Of a stretch of DNA of 24,821 nt, positions 1-7,961 are shown one piece after another. Every line of letters begins with the position of its first letter. Positions within the stretch are counted from its first letter, which is position 1. A program made the position numbers and the translations under genes. Under the pieces are notes generated by a model. The model did not search any database, was not told the origin of the DNA, and worked only from the letters and a program-made list of their open reading frames with translations. This stretch comes from CAYNNQ01 sp051748085 (GTDB taxonomy: Bacteria > Desulfobacterota > Desulfovibrionia > Desulfovibrionales > Desulfonatronovibrionaceae): the NCBI GenBank assembly GCA_051748085.1, contig JBNJHA010000031.1, positions 1 to 24,821 on the forward strand, read 5' to 3'.

Positions 1-1
1 A

Positions 2-1885
2 ATAATCCGGCCCGAGGCCAATCCCCTGAATTTCGCCCTGCTTCAGCTTATTTTGACCCTGCCGGTGGTATATTCCGGCCGCGGTTTCTATCTGCGGGGG
101 GTTCCCAATCTTTTCCGCCTGGCCCCGAACATGGACTCGCTTATCGCGGTGGGCACCGGGGCGGCCCTTGTCTACAGCCTGTGGAACACCGGGGAGATCG
201 CCCTGGGCATTTCCCCGGTGCAGAAAGCGGCTGACCTGTATTATGAATCCGCCGCGGTAATCATTGCCCTGGTCTCACTGGGCAAGTTTTTGGAGAAGCG
301 GGCCGGGGAAAGATCCTCGCAGGCAATACGGGATCTTATGCAGCTTCGGCCGGATACCGCGGTCAAGATTGAGGAGAGCCGGGAAGTCGAGGTCCGTCTG
401 GACGCAGTGCTGGAGGGGGATCTGCTTATGGTCCGTCCCGGGGGGCGCATTCCTGTGGACGGCGTGGTTATAGATGGCGTTTCCGCAGTGGATGAATCCA
501 TGCTTACCGGGGAGAGCCTTCCCAAAAACAGGCGGGCCGGAGACAAAGTCTTCGGCGGCACTCTGAACACCAACGGCACGCTTAAGATAGAAGCGGAAAA
601 GGTGGGGGGCAAGACCGCCCTGGCCCGTATAGTCCGGCTCATTGAGCAGGCCCAGGGATCCAAGGCGCCCATTGCCAATCTGGCGGACCGGGTCAGCCTG
701 TATTTTGTCCCCGTTGTCATGGGAGTGGCGGTTGTCTCCGGCATGGCCTGGTTTCTGGGCGGGGCGGGCATGTCCTTTTCCCTGCGCATATTCGTGGCCG
801 TGATGGTCATCGCCTGTCCCTGCGCGCTCGGTCTGGCCACGCCCATAGCCATCATGGTCGCCACCGGCCGGGGGGCGCAGCTGGGAATATTGGTCAAGGG
901 CGGGGAGATTCTGGAAAAGGCCAGGGAAGTAAAGACCGTGATTTTTGACAAAACCGGTACCCTGACCCGGGGAAAGCCGGAGCTGGTGGATATTGAGACC
1001 GCGCCCGGCCAGGACCGGGACCGGGTGTTTTCCTTTCTGTGGGGCATTGAGGGCATGTCCGAGCATCCCCTGGCCGAGGCCGTGGTCCGGGGCTTAAGGG
1101 AGCGCGGTGCGGACTATATCCCGGTGGAGGATTTCCGCGCTCTGCCCGGAAAAGGGCTGCAGGGCCGGGCCGAGGAGGGGGAGATACTCGCCGGAAATCC
1201 GGAACTCATGCAGGAAAATAAAATTGAGATCCCGGAGGGGCAAAAAGACCTTGCCCTGGAGTGGCAGAAAAAGGGACGCACGGTCATGTTCATGGCTGTG
1301 GCCGGGAAGTTGGCCTGTATTTTCAGTGTGGCCGACCCCCTGAAAGATGATGCCCCGGAAGTGGTCCGGGAACTCAGGAGCCGGGGGATAAAAGTGGGCA
1401 TGATCACCGGGGACAACCGGACTACGGCGGAGGCGGTCGCTTCCCGGGCCGGAATCGATTTTGTGCAGTCCGGTGTCCTTCCCGAGCACAAGGCGGATGC
1501 AGTGGTTGAATTGCAAAAAGAGGGACACAGAGTGGCCATGGTCGGGGACGGGATAAACGACGCGCCCGCACTGGCCACGGCTGATATCGGAATCGCCATG
1601 GGCACCGGGATAGACGTGGCCATAGAAGCCGGGGACATTGTCCTTATGCACGGCAATCTGCGCGGAGTCCTTACCGCCCTGGATCTGAGCCGGGCCACGG
1701 TGCGCAACATTAAGCAGAATCTGTTCTGGGCCTTTGTCTATAATACTCTGGGTATTCCGGTGGCCGCCGGAGTGCTCAAGCTGTTCGGCGGGCCCACCCT
1801 GAATCCGATGATCGCCGGGGCGGCCATGGCCATGAGTTCGGTGTCCGTTGTCCTGAACGCTTTGCGGCTCAGAAGATATCGGTAG
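2..1885 (+). CDS. copA: Cu+-translocating P-type ATPase, 3' part (5' end outside window)
   Basis: Inner-membrane P1B-type ATPase that exports monovalent copper using ATP. The reading frame is open from base 2, so the gene begins upstream of the window; the TTG at 53 is an internal codon, not a start. Visible in order: actuator motif TGES (506-517), the intramembrane metal-binding CPC motif (815-823, in ACPCALGLATP), the phosphorylated Asp in DKTGT (Asp codon 947-949), the HP motif in SEHPLAEA, the nucleotide-domain GDGINDAP (from about 1544), and two final membrane helices. The last helices carry YNTLG and MSSVSVVLNALRL, which are typical of Cu+ rather than Zn/Cd pumps (established knowledge). 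The N-terminal heavy-metal domains are not in view. No terminator was seen after the stop. A role in copper detoxification or cuproenzyme supply is inferred; regulation cannot be judged because the promoter is missing. Confidence 0.93.
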   Translation: MIRPEANPLNFALLQLILTLPVVYSGRGFYLRGVPNLFRLAPNMDSLIAVGTGAALVYSLWNTGEIALGISPVQKAADLYYESAAVIIALVSLGKFLEKRAGERSSQAIRDLMQLRPDTAVKIEESREVEVRLDAVLEGDLLMVRPGGRIPVDGVVIDGVSAVDESMLTGESLPKNRRAGDKVFGGTLNTNGTLKIEAEKVGGKTALARIVRLIEQAQGSKAPIANLADRVSLYFVPVVMGVAVVSGMAWFLGGAGMSFSLRIFVAVMVIACPCALGLATPIAIMVATGRGAQLGILVKGGEILEKAREVKTVIFDKTGTLTRGKPELVDIETAPGQDRDRVFSFLWGIEGMSEHPLAEAVVRGLRERGADYIPVEDFRALPGKGLQGRAEEGEILAGNPELMQENKIEIPEGQKDLALEWQKKGRTVMFMAVAGKLACIFSVADPLKDDAPEVVRELRSRGIKVGMITGDNRTTAEAVASRAGIDFVQSGVLPEHKADAVVELQKEGHRVAMVGDGINDAPALATADIGIAMGTGIDVAIEAGDIVLMHGNLRGVLTALDLSRATVRNIKQNLFWAFVYNTLGIPVAAGVLKLFGGPTLNPMIAGAAMAMSSVSVVLNALRLRRYR

Positions 1886-1927
1886 GGACTTACTCATGAA
1901 ACCCCGTCATAAAAAACAAGAAAATTT

Positions 1928-1972
1928 GAACCGCCAAGACGCCAGGGACGCGAAGTTTAAGACGCGAACTTC
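1928..1972. repeat. CGCCAAG-type intergenic repeat relic with small hairpin
   Basis: The gap 1886-2129 contains a stretch built from near-repeats of CGCCAAGACG and GACGCGAAG, beginning with AACCGCCAAGACGCC. Sequence of this type recurs between genes in many bacteria (established knowledge, recalled rather than searched). GAAGTT (1952-1957) and AACTTC (1967-1972) can pair around a 9-nt loop. No coding sequence was recognised in the rest of the gap. Function is unknown; it may be a decayed repetitive element. Confidence 0.4.
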
Positions 1973-2129
1973 CTGCCTTCCTTGGTCCGGCTCTTTAATC
2001 AATGATTTGAGTGCCGGTGGTCCAGTTAACAATTTTTGGCTCTCCGACGTACGGTGTGCGATTTCTTAACAGCCACTGCAAAACCGAGTACACTTTTACA
2101 GCACCCTTGGTGCCCCGGTAATCAGACTG

Positions 2130-2708
2130 TTACCGGAGCAGGCTGCTGCGGCAGAATTCCACGGCCATTTCCTCGTACTCCGTTTCTTCTTTTCTGTGCA
2201 TAAGTTTGTTTCGGAAGAGGCCGTTTATGAAGCAGCGCAGAACGGATATGGTCTCCGGGACAGGATAGTTTTTGAATTCCCCGGACTGAATTCCTTCCCG
2301 AAGCGTATCCTTAAGATAGGCATCCAGAAGTTTTTTCTGATTTTCCAGAACCTCCCAGCAGACGCTGCACCCCCGGATGAGCATGGCCGGGCAGGCAGAG
2401 AGGATCAGTTTGGCCTGGTGCGGATGAGTGGCGGATATTTCCATGTGCATCCGGATCAGGTTGGCTATTTTTTCAAAACTTGTTGGTGTATTGGTTGGGA
2501 GTTTGCGGACCATTTCCCGGTATTGGGTAAAGAATTCCCGGATGACAATGGAGAATATTTCGTCCTTGCCCCGGAAGTGGTAATAGAGAAGGGGCTCCGT
2601 TACTCCGGCTTCCCTGGCGATCCCCTGGGTAGTCGTGTCCTCAAAGCCTTGCTGGGCAAAGAGCCTGGCAGCGGTAGAGATTATGTCCTGTTTTTTGTTC
2701 CCGGCCAT
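2130..2708 (-). CDS. TetR/AcrR-family transcriptional regulator
   Basis: A 192-residue protein with the one-domain-plus-ligand-domain size of TetR repressors. The N-terminal ~50 residues carry the family helix-turn-helix: DIISTAARLFAQQGFEDTT followed by GIAREAGVTEPLLYYHFRGKDEIF, with the typical LYYHF recognition-helix end. The remaining helical C-terminal domain (effector binding and dimerisation) is not specific enough to name a ligand. It lies 18 bp downstream of ftsY on the same strand, so it may be read through from ftsY. It also faces the end of copA convergently, giving no strong hint of its target. The effector and operator are unknown. No convincing terminator follows; a short GCACC/GGTGC hairpin lies just beyond the stop but has no T-run. 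Confidence 0.88.
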   Translation of the reverse strand: MAGNKKQDIISTAARLFAQQGFEDTTTQGIAREAGVTEPLLYYHFRGKDEIFSIVIREFFTQYREMVRKLPTNTPTSFEKIANLIRMHMEISATHPHQAKLILSACPAMLIRGCSVCWEVLENQKKLLDAYLKDTLREGIQSGEFKNYPVPETISVLRCFINGLFRNKLMHRKEETEYEEMAVEFCRSSLLR

Positions 2709-2726
2709 TTTGTGTCCTGATGTTTA

Positions 2727-4085
2727 TTAGTCCAGCAGGGCGGCAGCGAAATCCTCTCCGCTGAACGGGCGCAAATCCTCCATCTTCTCTCCCAGGCCGA
2801 TATAGGTGATGGGCAAGGTTTTTTGCAGCGCAATGGCGACAATCACTCCGCCCTTGGCCGTGCCATCCAGTTTGGTGAGGACAATTTCGTCCGTGGGCAC
2901 GGCCTGGGCAAACAGATCGGCCTGGGACAGGGCATTCTGTCCGGTGGTGGCGTCCAGGACCAGAATCGTGCGGTGCGGGGCTCCGGTTATCTTTTTGTTA
3001 ACCACCCGCCTTACCTTTTTCAGTTCTTCCATTAAATCGACTTTGGTGTGCAGACGGCCGGCCGTGTCCACGAAAACCGTATCATATTTATCGCGCACCG
3101 CGATATCCATGGCCTCATAAGCAACCGAAGCCGGATCCGCGCCGTGTTCCCGGGAATAAAATCCGGCTCCTACCCGTTCCGACCAAATCTGCAGCTGTTC
3201 AACAGCGGCGGCCCTAAACGTATCCCCGGCAACCAGAAGAACCTTTTTGCCCTGCATTTGAGCCCGGTGAGCAAGTTTGGCTATGGACGTGGTCTTGCCC
3301 ACTCCGTTTACACCGATAGTCAGGATTACTTCAGGAGGAGCTGGGACAGGCTTTCGGGGCGGTTTGGGAAATATATCCGCCAGTTCCTGACGCAAAAGGG
3401 ATTTGAATTGTTCGCTGTCTTGAATATCCTCTTTGCGGACCTTGGGACGCAGACGGTCAATCAGTTCTTGTGTGGCTTCATGCCCGACGTCGGCCATTAT
3501 CAGGATTTCTTCCAGGTTTTCCCAAAAGTCTTCGTCAAATTTCCCGCTGGATTGGAGCAGGTCATCTATGCGTCTGGAAAGTTGCTGTTTTGTTTTGTTC
3601 AGGCCATCGGAAAGCTTTAAAAACAGCCTGCTCTGTTCATCTTCCTCATCCTCGAGATCCAGAGCCAGGGCCAGGCGGTACTGCAGTTCGGAACGGAACT
3701 CGCTGATATGTTCGTAGTCCATTTTGTCCAGCCACTCGGAAAATTTGGCTATGAATTCGTCGGCCTCGTCTTTCGGGGCTTCCAGAACTTCGAACAGAAA
3801 AGACAGCCTGGACCATAAGAGATTTCCTTTTTCTTGCACGTCTTGCAGGATAAGCTCCAGCCAGGAACTTAATTGCGGTTCACTTTCCTGCAATGCGGCC
3901 CGTAACTCCGCCTGCCAGGTTTCTTCCGGCGTGTCCGCCTGCCTGGATTCGCCTGGTTTGGCCTGTGTATGATCCGGAGAAGGTTCGCCAGCCTGATCTT
4001 GAGGCTGAAGTTCTTCTTTTATTTCAGTTTCTGGAGATTTTTCTTCGCCCCCCCATAATTTTTTTATTTTGCTGAAAAAGCCCAT
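2727..4085 (-). CDS. ftsY: Signal recognition particle receptor FtsY
   Basis: SRP receptor GTPase that docks ribosome-SRP complexes at the inner membrane for co-translational insertion. It has 452 residues: a short amphipathic start (MGFFSKIKKLW), an acidic, Gln/Glu/Pro-rich A domain to about residue 170, then the NG domain. GTPase motifs seen: P-loop GVNGVGKTT (258-266), DTFRAAA (288-294), DTAGRL (340-345) and TKLDG (404-408). The C-terminal GLGEKMEDLRPF is a hallmark of FtsY. The start is supported by AGGAG five bases before the ATG. It lies 53 bp downstream of smr on the same strand and 18 bp ahead of the tetR gene. Its length is within the range of acidic-tailed FtsY proteins. The identification is firm. 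Confidence 0.97.
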   Translation of the reverse strand: MGFFSKIKKLWGGEEKSPETEIKEELQPQDQAGEPSPDHTQAKPGESRQADTPEETWQAELRAALQESEPQLSSWLELILQDVQEKGNLLWSRLSFLFEVLEAPKDEADEFIAKFSEWLDKMDYEHISEFRSELQYRLALALDLEDEEDEQSRLFLKLSDGLNKTKQQLSRRIDDLLQSSGKFDEDFWENLEEILIMADVGHEATQELIDRLRPKVRKEDIQDSEQFKSLLRQELADIFPKPPRKPVPAPPEVILTIGVNGVGKTTSIAKLAHRAQMQGKKVLLVAGDTFRAAAVEQLQIWSERVGAGFYSREHGADPASVAYEAMDIAVRDKYDTVFVDTAGRLHTKVDLMEELKKVRRVVNKKITGAPHRTILVLDATTGQNALSQADLFAQAVPTDEIVLTKLDGTAKGGVIVAIALQKTLPITYIGLGEKMEDLRPFSGEDFAAALLD

Positions 4086-4138
4086 GCAGACTCCTGTTTT
4101 TTATGAATGTGTATATTTATTTTTTTATTATTGCCGTT

Positions 4139-4864
4139 TTAATATGATTCCAGGTCAAGCAGGTACTTGTCCCATATAATCCGCCCCTTGTTTTTTCTGT
4201 ATCTGCGCAGAAGTATATATACCGCGCCGGTTCCACCGTGCCTGGGCAACGAGGTGCAAAAGGCCAGGACCGTCCTTTTCAGGGGTTCCTGGGTCAGCCA
4301 GGTCTGCAATTCTTTTTTCAGAATCCCCATTTTTAGGGGCGATCTTTTTCCTCGCCCGGGAATTACCAGGACACAACGGCTCCCAGCCAGATAATGATCG
4401 CGGATAAAGGTAATGAGTGCTACCCTGGCCTGGTCAGAGTTCATGCCGTGCAGGTCGAGATTGCCTTCAATGCTGAACTGCCCGTTTTTCAGTTTGTTGA
4501 AAATTTTGGAGTCAATACCGTGCACGTAGCCTTCAATATGCTCGTCACTCATTGACAGATCGAAATCTATGCGGCCGTCAACAAGTTTTTGCAGGGTTTC
4601 CATTTCATCCTGATTGGTTTCAAACGATTGCTTGTTTTTTGGATTCGGCGGAGAGACTTGGCGTTTCTTTTTTTGTATAGGCTTAACACCGGACATTGCG
4701 GAAAGAAAAATCGCGCGGTCGTCGTGTTCTTCAATTGTTTCTTCTTCAGAATGTGTGTCCTGTTCTGGTTCCTTTCGGTCATTTACATGCTTTTTGCCCG
4801 TGTTTTTATTCTTATTTGACTTGTCAATCTTTAAATTTTGTAATTTTTTGAATGGTTGCTGCAT
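4139..4864 (-). CDS. Smr-domain protein
   Basis: A 241-residue protein with a C-terminal Smr (small MutS-related) domain, a nucleic-acid-binding and often endonucleolytic fold. Domain landmarks: LDLHGM near residue 138, then VLVIPGRGKRS and LPRHGGTGAVYILLRR. The first ~70 residues are very Lys/Asn/Glu-rich and probably disordered. This is a stand-alone Smr protein, not MutS2, because no ATPase part is present. In other bacteria Smr proteins act in RNA or DNA cleavage and ribosome rescue; the role here is unknown. The start codon has only a weak ribosome site. The gap of about 370 bp before it suggests its own promoter rather than transcription from the carA-TPR operon. Confidence 0.87.
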   Translation of the reverse strand: MQQPFKKLQNLKIDKSNKNKNTGKKHVNDRKEPEQDTHSEEETIEEHDDRAIFLSAMSGVKPIQKKKRQVSPPNPKNKQSFETNQDEMETLQKLVDGRIDFDLSMSDEHIEGYVHGIDSKIFNKLKNGQFSIEGNLDLHGMNSDQARVALITFIRDHYLAGSRCVLVIPGRGKRSPLKMGILKKELQTWLTQEPLKRTVLAFCTSLPRHGGTGAVYILLRRYRKNKGRIIWDKYLLDLESY

Positions 4865-4888
4865 GGAATTTACGACTTTTGATTTTTA

Positions 4889-5113
4889 ATGGATGTCCGC
4901 AAAAATTTTTGCAGTGCTAACGATGCGTTAATCTTTTTATGCCAGATGGACAATAAGAAAATATCCTGCGACAACCTGAGATTGATGGGTGCTGCGCTGA
5001 TGCCAGAATTCCGGCTTTTCAACGAGGAGGAATGGATTTTTGAGCTTTATTCTCCTAATCCTTTTGTTGCTAAACTTTCGGTTCGGTGTTTTCTGAATAT
5101 CGCCAAAGGGTGA
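4889..5113 (+). CDS. Possible small plus-strand gene, unknown product
   Basis: This 74-codon frame is the only plausible gene in the 367-bp gap between smr and the TPR gene, and it is on the opposite strand. It contains a mixed, protein-like sequence (NEEEWIFELYSPNPF, then AKLSVRCFLNIAKG) but no family I recognise. It is followed 28 bp later by a plus-strand intrinsic terminator, which argues that something is transcribed in this direction. Against it, there is no Shine-Dalgarno sequence before the ATG, and a perfect palindrome (GCAAAAATTTTTGC, 4899-4912) lies inside the first codons. It could equally be a decayed gene end or a noncoding RNA. Confidence 0.3.
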   Translation: MDVRKNFCSANDALIFLCQMDNKKISCDNLRLMGAALMPEFRLFNEEEWIFELYSPNPFVAKLSVRCFLNIAKG

Positions 5114-5141
5114 TGCTTGCCCCTTTTGGACTCTTGTTTTG

Positions 5142-5173
5142 CGGTAAAAATATTTTACCGTTTTTTATTTTTT
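5142..5173 (+). terminator. Rho-independent terminator, plus strand
   Basis: CGGTAAAA (5142-5149) pairs perfectly with TTTTACCG (5153-5160) around the 3-nt loop ATA. It is followed by a T-rich tract (5161-5173). The T-run is only on the plus strand, so it would stop rightward transcripts, i.e. those covering the small frame at 4889-5113, not the leftward TPR or smr genes. Confidence 0.65.
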
Positions 5174-5231
5174 TCGTACCTCGGTTTATCTGCTGCTTCG
5201 CAGGCGTGGAAGTTAGTATAGAACAAATTTA

Positions 5232-6038
5232 TTACGATTTATTTTCAGTTTTTTTCTGGGCGAAATGACGCAATTTTTCCGCCTCTTTAAAATCCGGATT
5301 AAGGGATACCGCCCGTTCTGCGCTGTGCATGGCTTTTTCCCAGGATTTGTTTTCCAAATAAACCCGGCCAAGGTTGAAGTGCAGGTATTCATCCTTGGGG
5401 CATAATTTGAGAGCCTGCCGGTAGGCCTTTTCCGCGTCGTCGAGCCTCCCGAGTTTGCGCAGGGCCATGCCCAATCTGTTGAATACATGCACTGAGGATG
5501 AATTATCCTTGTATGCGTTTTTCAGATGGACAATGGCTTTTTGGTATTGTTCGGCATCCAGCAGTATGTCGGCTATTTTGATTTTGAGTTCGAAGTCTCC
5601 TTCGAATTCTCTTTCCAGTTTGCGGAATACGGCATCCGCCTTTTCAAAATTGCCTGCTTGAATCAAGTTGGATGCTTCCTGCAAGGCTTCTTTTTTTCTT
5701 TTTTCAATATCCGAAAAGCTTTCTTTGGCCTGGGCGGTAACGTTTTCCTGCAATGTCTCAATCAGTTCTCGCAGATATTCCAGAAGCTCCTTTTCCTTGC
5801 CTGGCTCGTATTCCAGAAGGACGGGATAAAGTTCCCGCAATTGGGCGTTGGAATTGAGCTTGTACACAGCGTTTTCCACCATCTCTTGAAATTCTTTTTT
5901 TTCACTTTGCATAAGTGAGCTGCGCAAATAGCTTTGAATGGCCTCGTTCACGGCCATGACTCCGGCCAGGGGTTTGCCCTGTTTAAGTAGCGAATTTAAG
6001 CTGTTTATCTGGCTGCGCGCCTTTCTTAGATCAGACAT
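5232..6038 (-). CDS. Tetratricopeptide-repeat protein
   Basis: A 268-residue soluble protein with no signal peptide or membrane segment. The N-terminal half is helical and charged (coiled-coil-like, with QENVTAQAKESFSDIEKRKKE). From about residue 125 to the end there are consecutive TPR motifs, e.g. LGRLDDAEKAYRQALKLCP and ENKSWEKAMHSAERAVSLNP. TPRs mediate protein-protein contacts; the partner is unknown. It begins within about 20 bp of the carA stop and is presumably co-transcribed with carA. I chose the ATG at 6038, which has GGGA seven bases upstream; an in-frame TTG at 6053 is the alternative. No terminator was seen after the stop. Confidence 0.82.
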   Translation of the reverse strand: MSDLRKARSQINSLNSLLKQGKPLAGVMAVNEAIQSYLRSSLMQSEKKEFQEMVENAVYKLNSNAQLRELYPVLLEYEPGKEKELLEYLRELIETLQENVTAQAKESFSDIEKRKKEALQEASNLIQAGNFEKADAVFRKLEREFEGDFELKIKIADILLDAEQYQKAIVHLKNAYKDNSSSVHVFNRLGMALRKLGRLDDAEKAYRQALKLCPKDEYLHFNLGRVYLENKSWEKAMHSAERAVSLNPDFKEAEKLRHFAQKKTENKS

Positions 6039-6056
6039 GAATTTGTCCCGCAAGGT

Positions 6057-7184
6057 TTAAGATTGATAACCCATCCTAGCCATTTTTTTGAAGCGCGTAA
6101 AGAAATCCCTGCTGTCGTGCGGACCGGGGGCAGCCTCCGGATGATATTGCACCGCGAAAATGGGCTTGTCCTTATGTCTGAAGCCCTCCAATGTGTCATC
6201 ATTCAGGTTTATATGGGTTTGTTCCAGGAAATCGACTTTATCTATGTCAACACAGAATCCGTGATTTTGGGAAGATATTTCTATTTTGTCTTCGGCAAGA
6301 AATTTCACGGGATGATTAAGTCCGTGATGCCCGAATTTCAATTTGTAGCTGTGTCCTCCCAGCGCCAGACCGAGCAGCTGATGTCCAAGGCAGATGCCGG
6401 CAACCGGAAAATGTTCACATATTAAGGAAATATTGTGAATTATATCCTGCAGTGGAGCCGGATCTCCGGGGCCATTGGAAAGAAAAACGGCATCCGGAGC
6501 GAGCTTTTTGATTTGGTCAAATGAAAAGTCAGCCGGAACGGCCAGGATTTCCATGTCCTGGGCGTGCAGCAGACGCAGGATATTCCACTTTACGCCAAAA
6601 TCATAAACAACGATTTTAGGCAGGCCACCGTTCCAGGAAAAGTCTTCGATGCCCGCGGCAATTTTTTGTGGTCCGCTGTCAGTCCATGTGTACGGAGCAA
6701 AACAGGTTGTTTGCTTAACCAGATTGGCTCCCTGCATGGAAGGGACTTCCCCGGCCTTTTTTATCAGCCTGTCCGGATCTAATTCCTGTGTGGATATAAT
6801 TCCGCGCATGGCCCCTTTCAGCCTTGTATGTCTGGTCAAAGCGCGGGTGTCGATTCCTTCCAGACCCAGGACGCCATGCCTTTTCAAGTATTCGGGCAGG
6901 GATTCTCTGGATCTCCAGTTGGAAGGCTTGTGGCAGCATTCCTTGACTATAAAAGCCGCGACCTGCACCCGATCGGATTCCACGTCTTCAAGGTTGACCC
7001 CGTAGTTGCCGATCAGCGGGTAGGTCATGCATACCATCTGTCCTGAATAGGAAGGGTCGGTTAAAACTTCCTGATAGCCGGTCATCCCGGTGTTGAAAAT
7101 TACTTCTCCTCCGGTTTCTCCGGGACCGGTAAACGAGCGGCCTTCAAAACAGGTGCCGTCTTCCAGGGCTAGAAGGGCTTTCAT
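6057..7184 (-). CDS. carA: Carbamoyl-phosphate synthase small (glutaminase) subunit
   Basis: Hydrolyses glutamine and passes ammonia to the large subunit CarB to make carbamoyl phosphate for pyrimidines and arginine. It has 375 residues, normal for the family. The N-terminal domain begins KALLALEDGTCFEGRSF; the class I glutamine amidotransferase domain has its nucleophile in GICLGHQLL (Cys265) and the His348/Glu350 pair in QYHPEAAPGPHD. Its ATG overlaps the kdsB stop by 4 nt (ATGA), with GGAG upstream, so it is translationally coupled to kdsB. carB is not in the window. Confidence 0.97.
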   Translation of the reverse strand: MKALLALEDGTCFEGRSFTGPGETGGEVIFNTGMTGYQEVLTDPSYSGQMVCMTYPLIGNYGVNLEDVESDRVQVAAFIVKECCHKPSNWRSRESLPEYLKRHGVLGLEGIDTRALTRHTRLKGAMRGIISTQELDPDRLIKKAGEVPSMQGANLVKQTTCFAPYTWTDSGPQKIAAGIEDFSWNGGLPKIVVYDFGVKWNILRLLHAQDMEILAVPADFSFDQIKKLAPDAVFLSNGPGDPAPLQDIIHNISLICEHFPVAGICLGHQLLGLALGGHSYKLKFGHHGLNHPVKFLAEDKIEISSQNHGFCVDIDKVDFLEQTHINLNDDTLEGFRHKDKPIFAVQYHPEAAPGPHDSRDFFTRFKKMARMGYQS

Positions 7185-7939
7185 TGGTTCTCCTGTAAAA
7201 TTTTTTCTATTTTGCGGATGTCTTCAGGGCAATCAACTCCAAAAGAGGTATGCTCGGTCAGAACTACCTGTATATCTATTCCGGCCTGCAACAGGCGTAA
7301 TTGTTCAAGTTTTTCGGCCAGTTCCAGGGAGCTCGGACCCAGTGAGGAAAATTTCTCCAATCCGTTATAAGTATAGGCGTAAATTCCAATGTGTCCTAAA
7401 AAAGTGTGCATTTCACCCGCAATATACGGGATTGGAGATCTGGAAAAATAAAGCGCCCGTCCCGAGTCCGACCGGACTACTTTGACTGTATTCGGATTTT
7501 CGGCCTCTTTCCTGGATATATGCCGGGCCAGAGTGCTTATTTTCAGTTCCGGATCGGTTGCAAAGGGATTAAGCAGTTGGGTCAGCATATCCGGATGCAG
7601 GGCCGGTTCATCCCCCTGGACGTTGGCTATGACACATTCAGGCGGCAGGTCAAGCATTCCGGCTGCCTCCAATATACGGTCCGTGCCGCTTGCGTGTTCT
7701 TCCGAGGTCATAACCGCGGGTATACCAAGTTCGTTTGCCTGGTTATATATGCGCTGATCATCGGTTGCCAGCCATATTTTTTCTATTAACGGGCATTGCC
7801 TGGCCCTGGAATATACATGCCAGAACATGGGTTTGCCGTTTATCAGCGCAAGAGGTTTGCCCGGGAATCTTTTTGATCGATACCTGGCCGGAATGATGGC
7901 AAAATATTTTCTGGTTGTCTGCAGGTGGCTGGGGCGCAT
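7181..7939 (-). CDS. kdsB: 3-deoxy-manno-octulosonate (CMP-Kdo) cytidylyltransferase
   Basis: Activates Kdo with CTP to give CMP-Kdo for lipopolysaccharide core synthesis, in the cytoplasm. Motifs: FAIIPARYRSKRFPGKPL at the N-terminus, then GKPMFWHVYSRA, LATDDQRI, EHASGTDRILEA and ANVQGDEP. It has 252 residues from the chosen start, matching the usual ~250. The frame is open farther upstream, to an ATG at 8119, but that would overlap waaA by about 160 bp and add 60 residues of non-family sequence. The ATG at 7939 has AAGGA six bases upstream and lies 22 bp after the waaA stop. It sits directly downstream of waaA, the enzyme that consumes CMP-Kdo, and overlaps carA by 4 nt. Confidence 0.95.
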   Translation of the reverse strand: MRPSHLQTTRKYFAIIPARYRSKRFPGKPLALINGKPMFWHVYSRARQCPLIEKIWLATDDQRIYNQANELGIPAVMTSEEHASGTDRILEAAGMLDLPPECVIANVQGDEPALHPDMLTQLLNPFATDPELKISTLARHISRKEAENPNTVKVVRSDSGRALYFSRSPIPYIAGEMHTFLGHIGIYAYTYNGLEKFSSLGPSSLELAEKLEQLRLLQAGIDIQVVLTEHTSFGVDCPEDIRKIEKILQENQ

Positions 7940-7961
7940 CAGAGGTCCTTGTTTGCCGCTT

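Noticed and set aside
241..1066. Long minus-strand open frames opposite copA (271 and 263 codons)
   Set aside because: They are antisense to a strongly conserved P-type ATPase frame, in GC-rich DNA where stops are rare, and their translations are low-complexity Ser/Arg/Pro-rich sequence without family features.
4899..4912. Perfect palindrome GCAAAAATTTTTGC as a terminator
   Set aside because: The stem is almost all A-T with no loop and no following T-run on either strand. It may be a binding site, but nothing else supports that.
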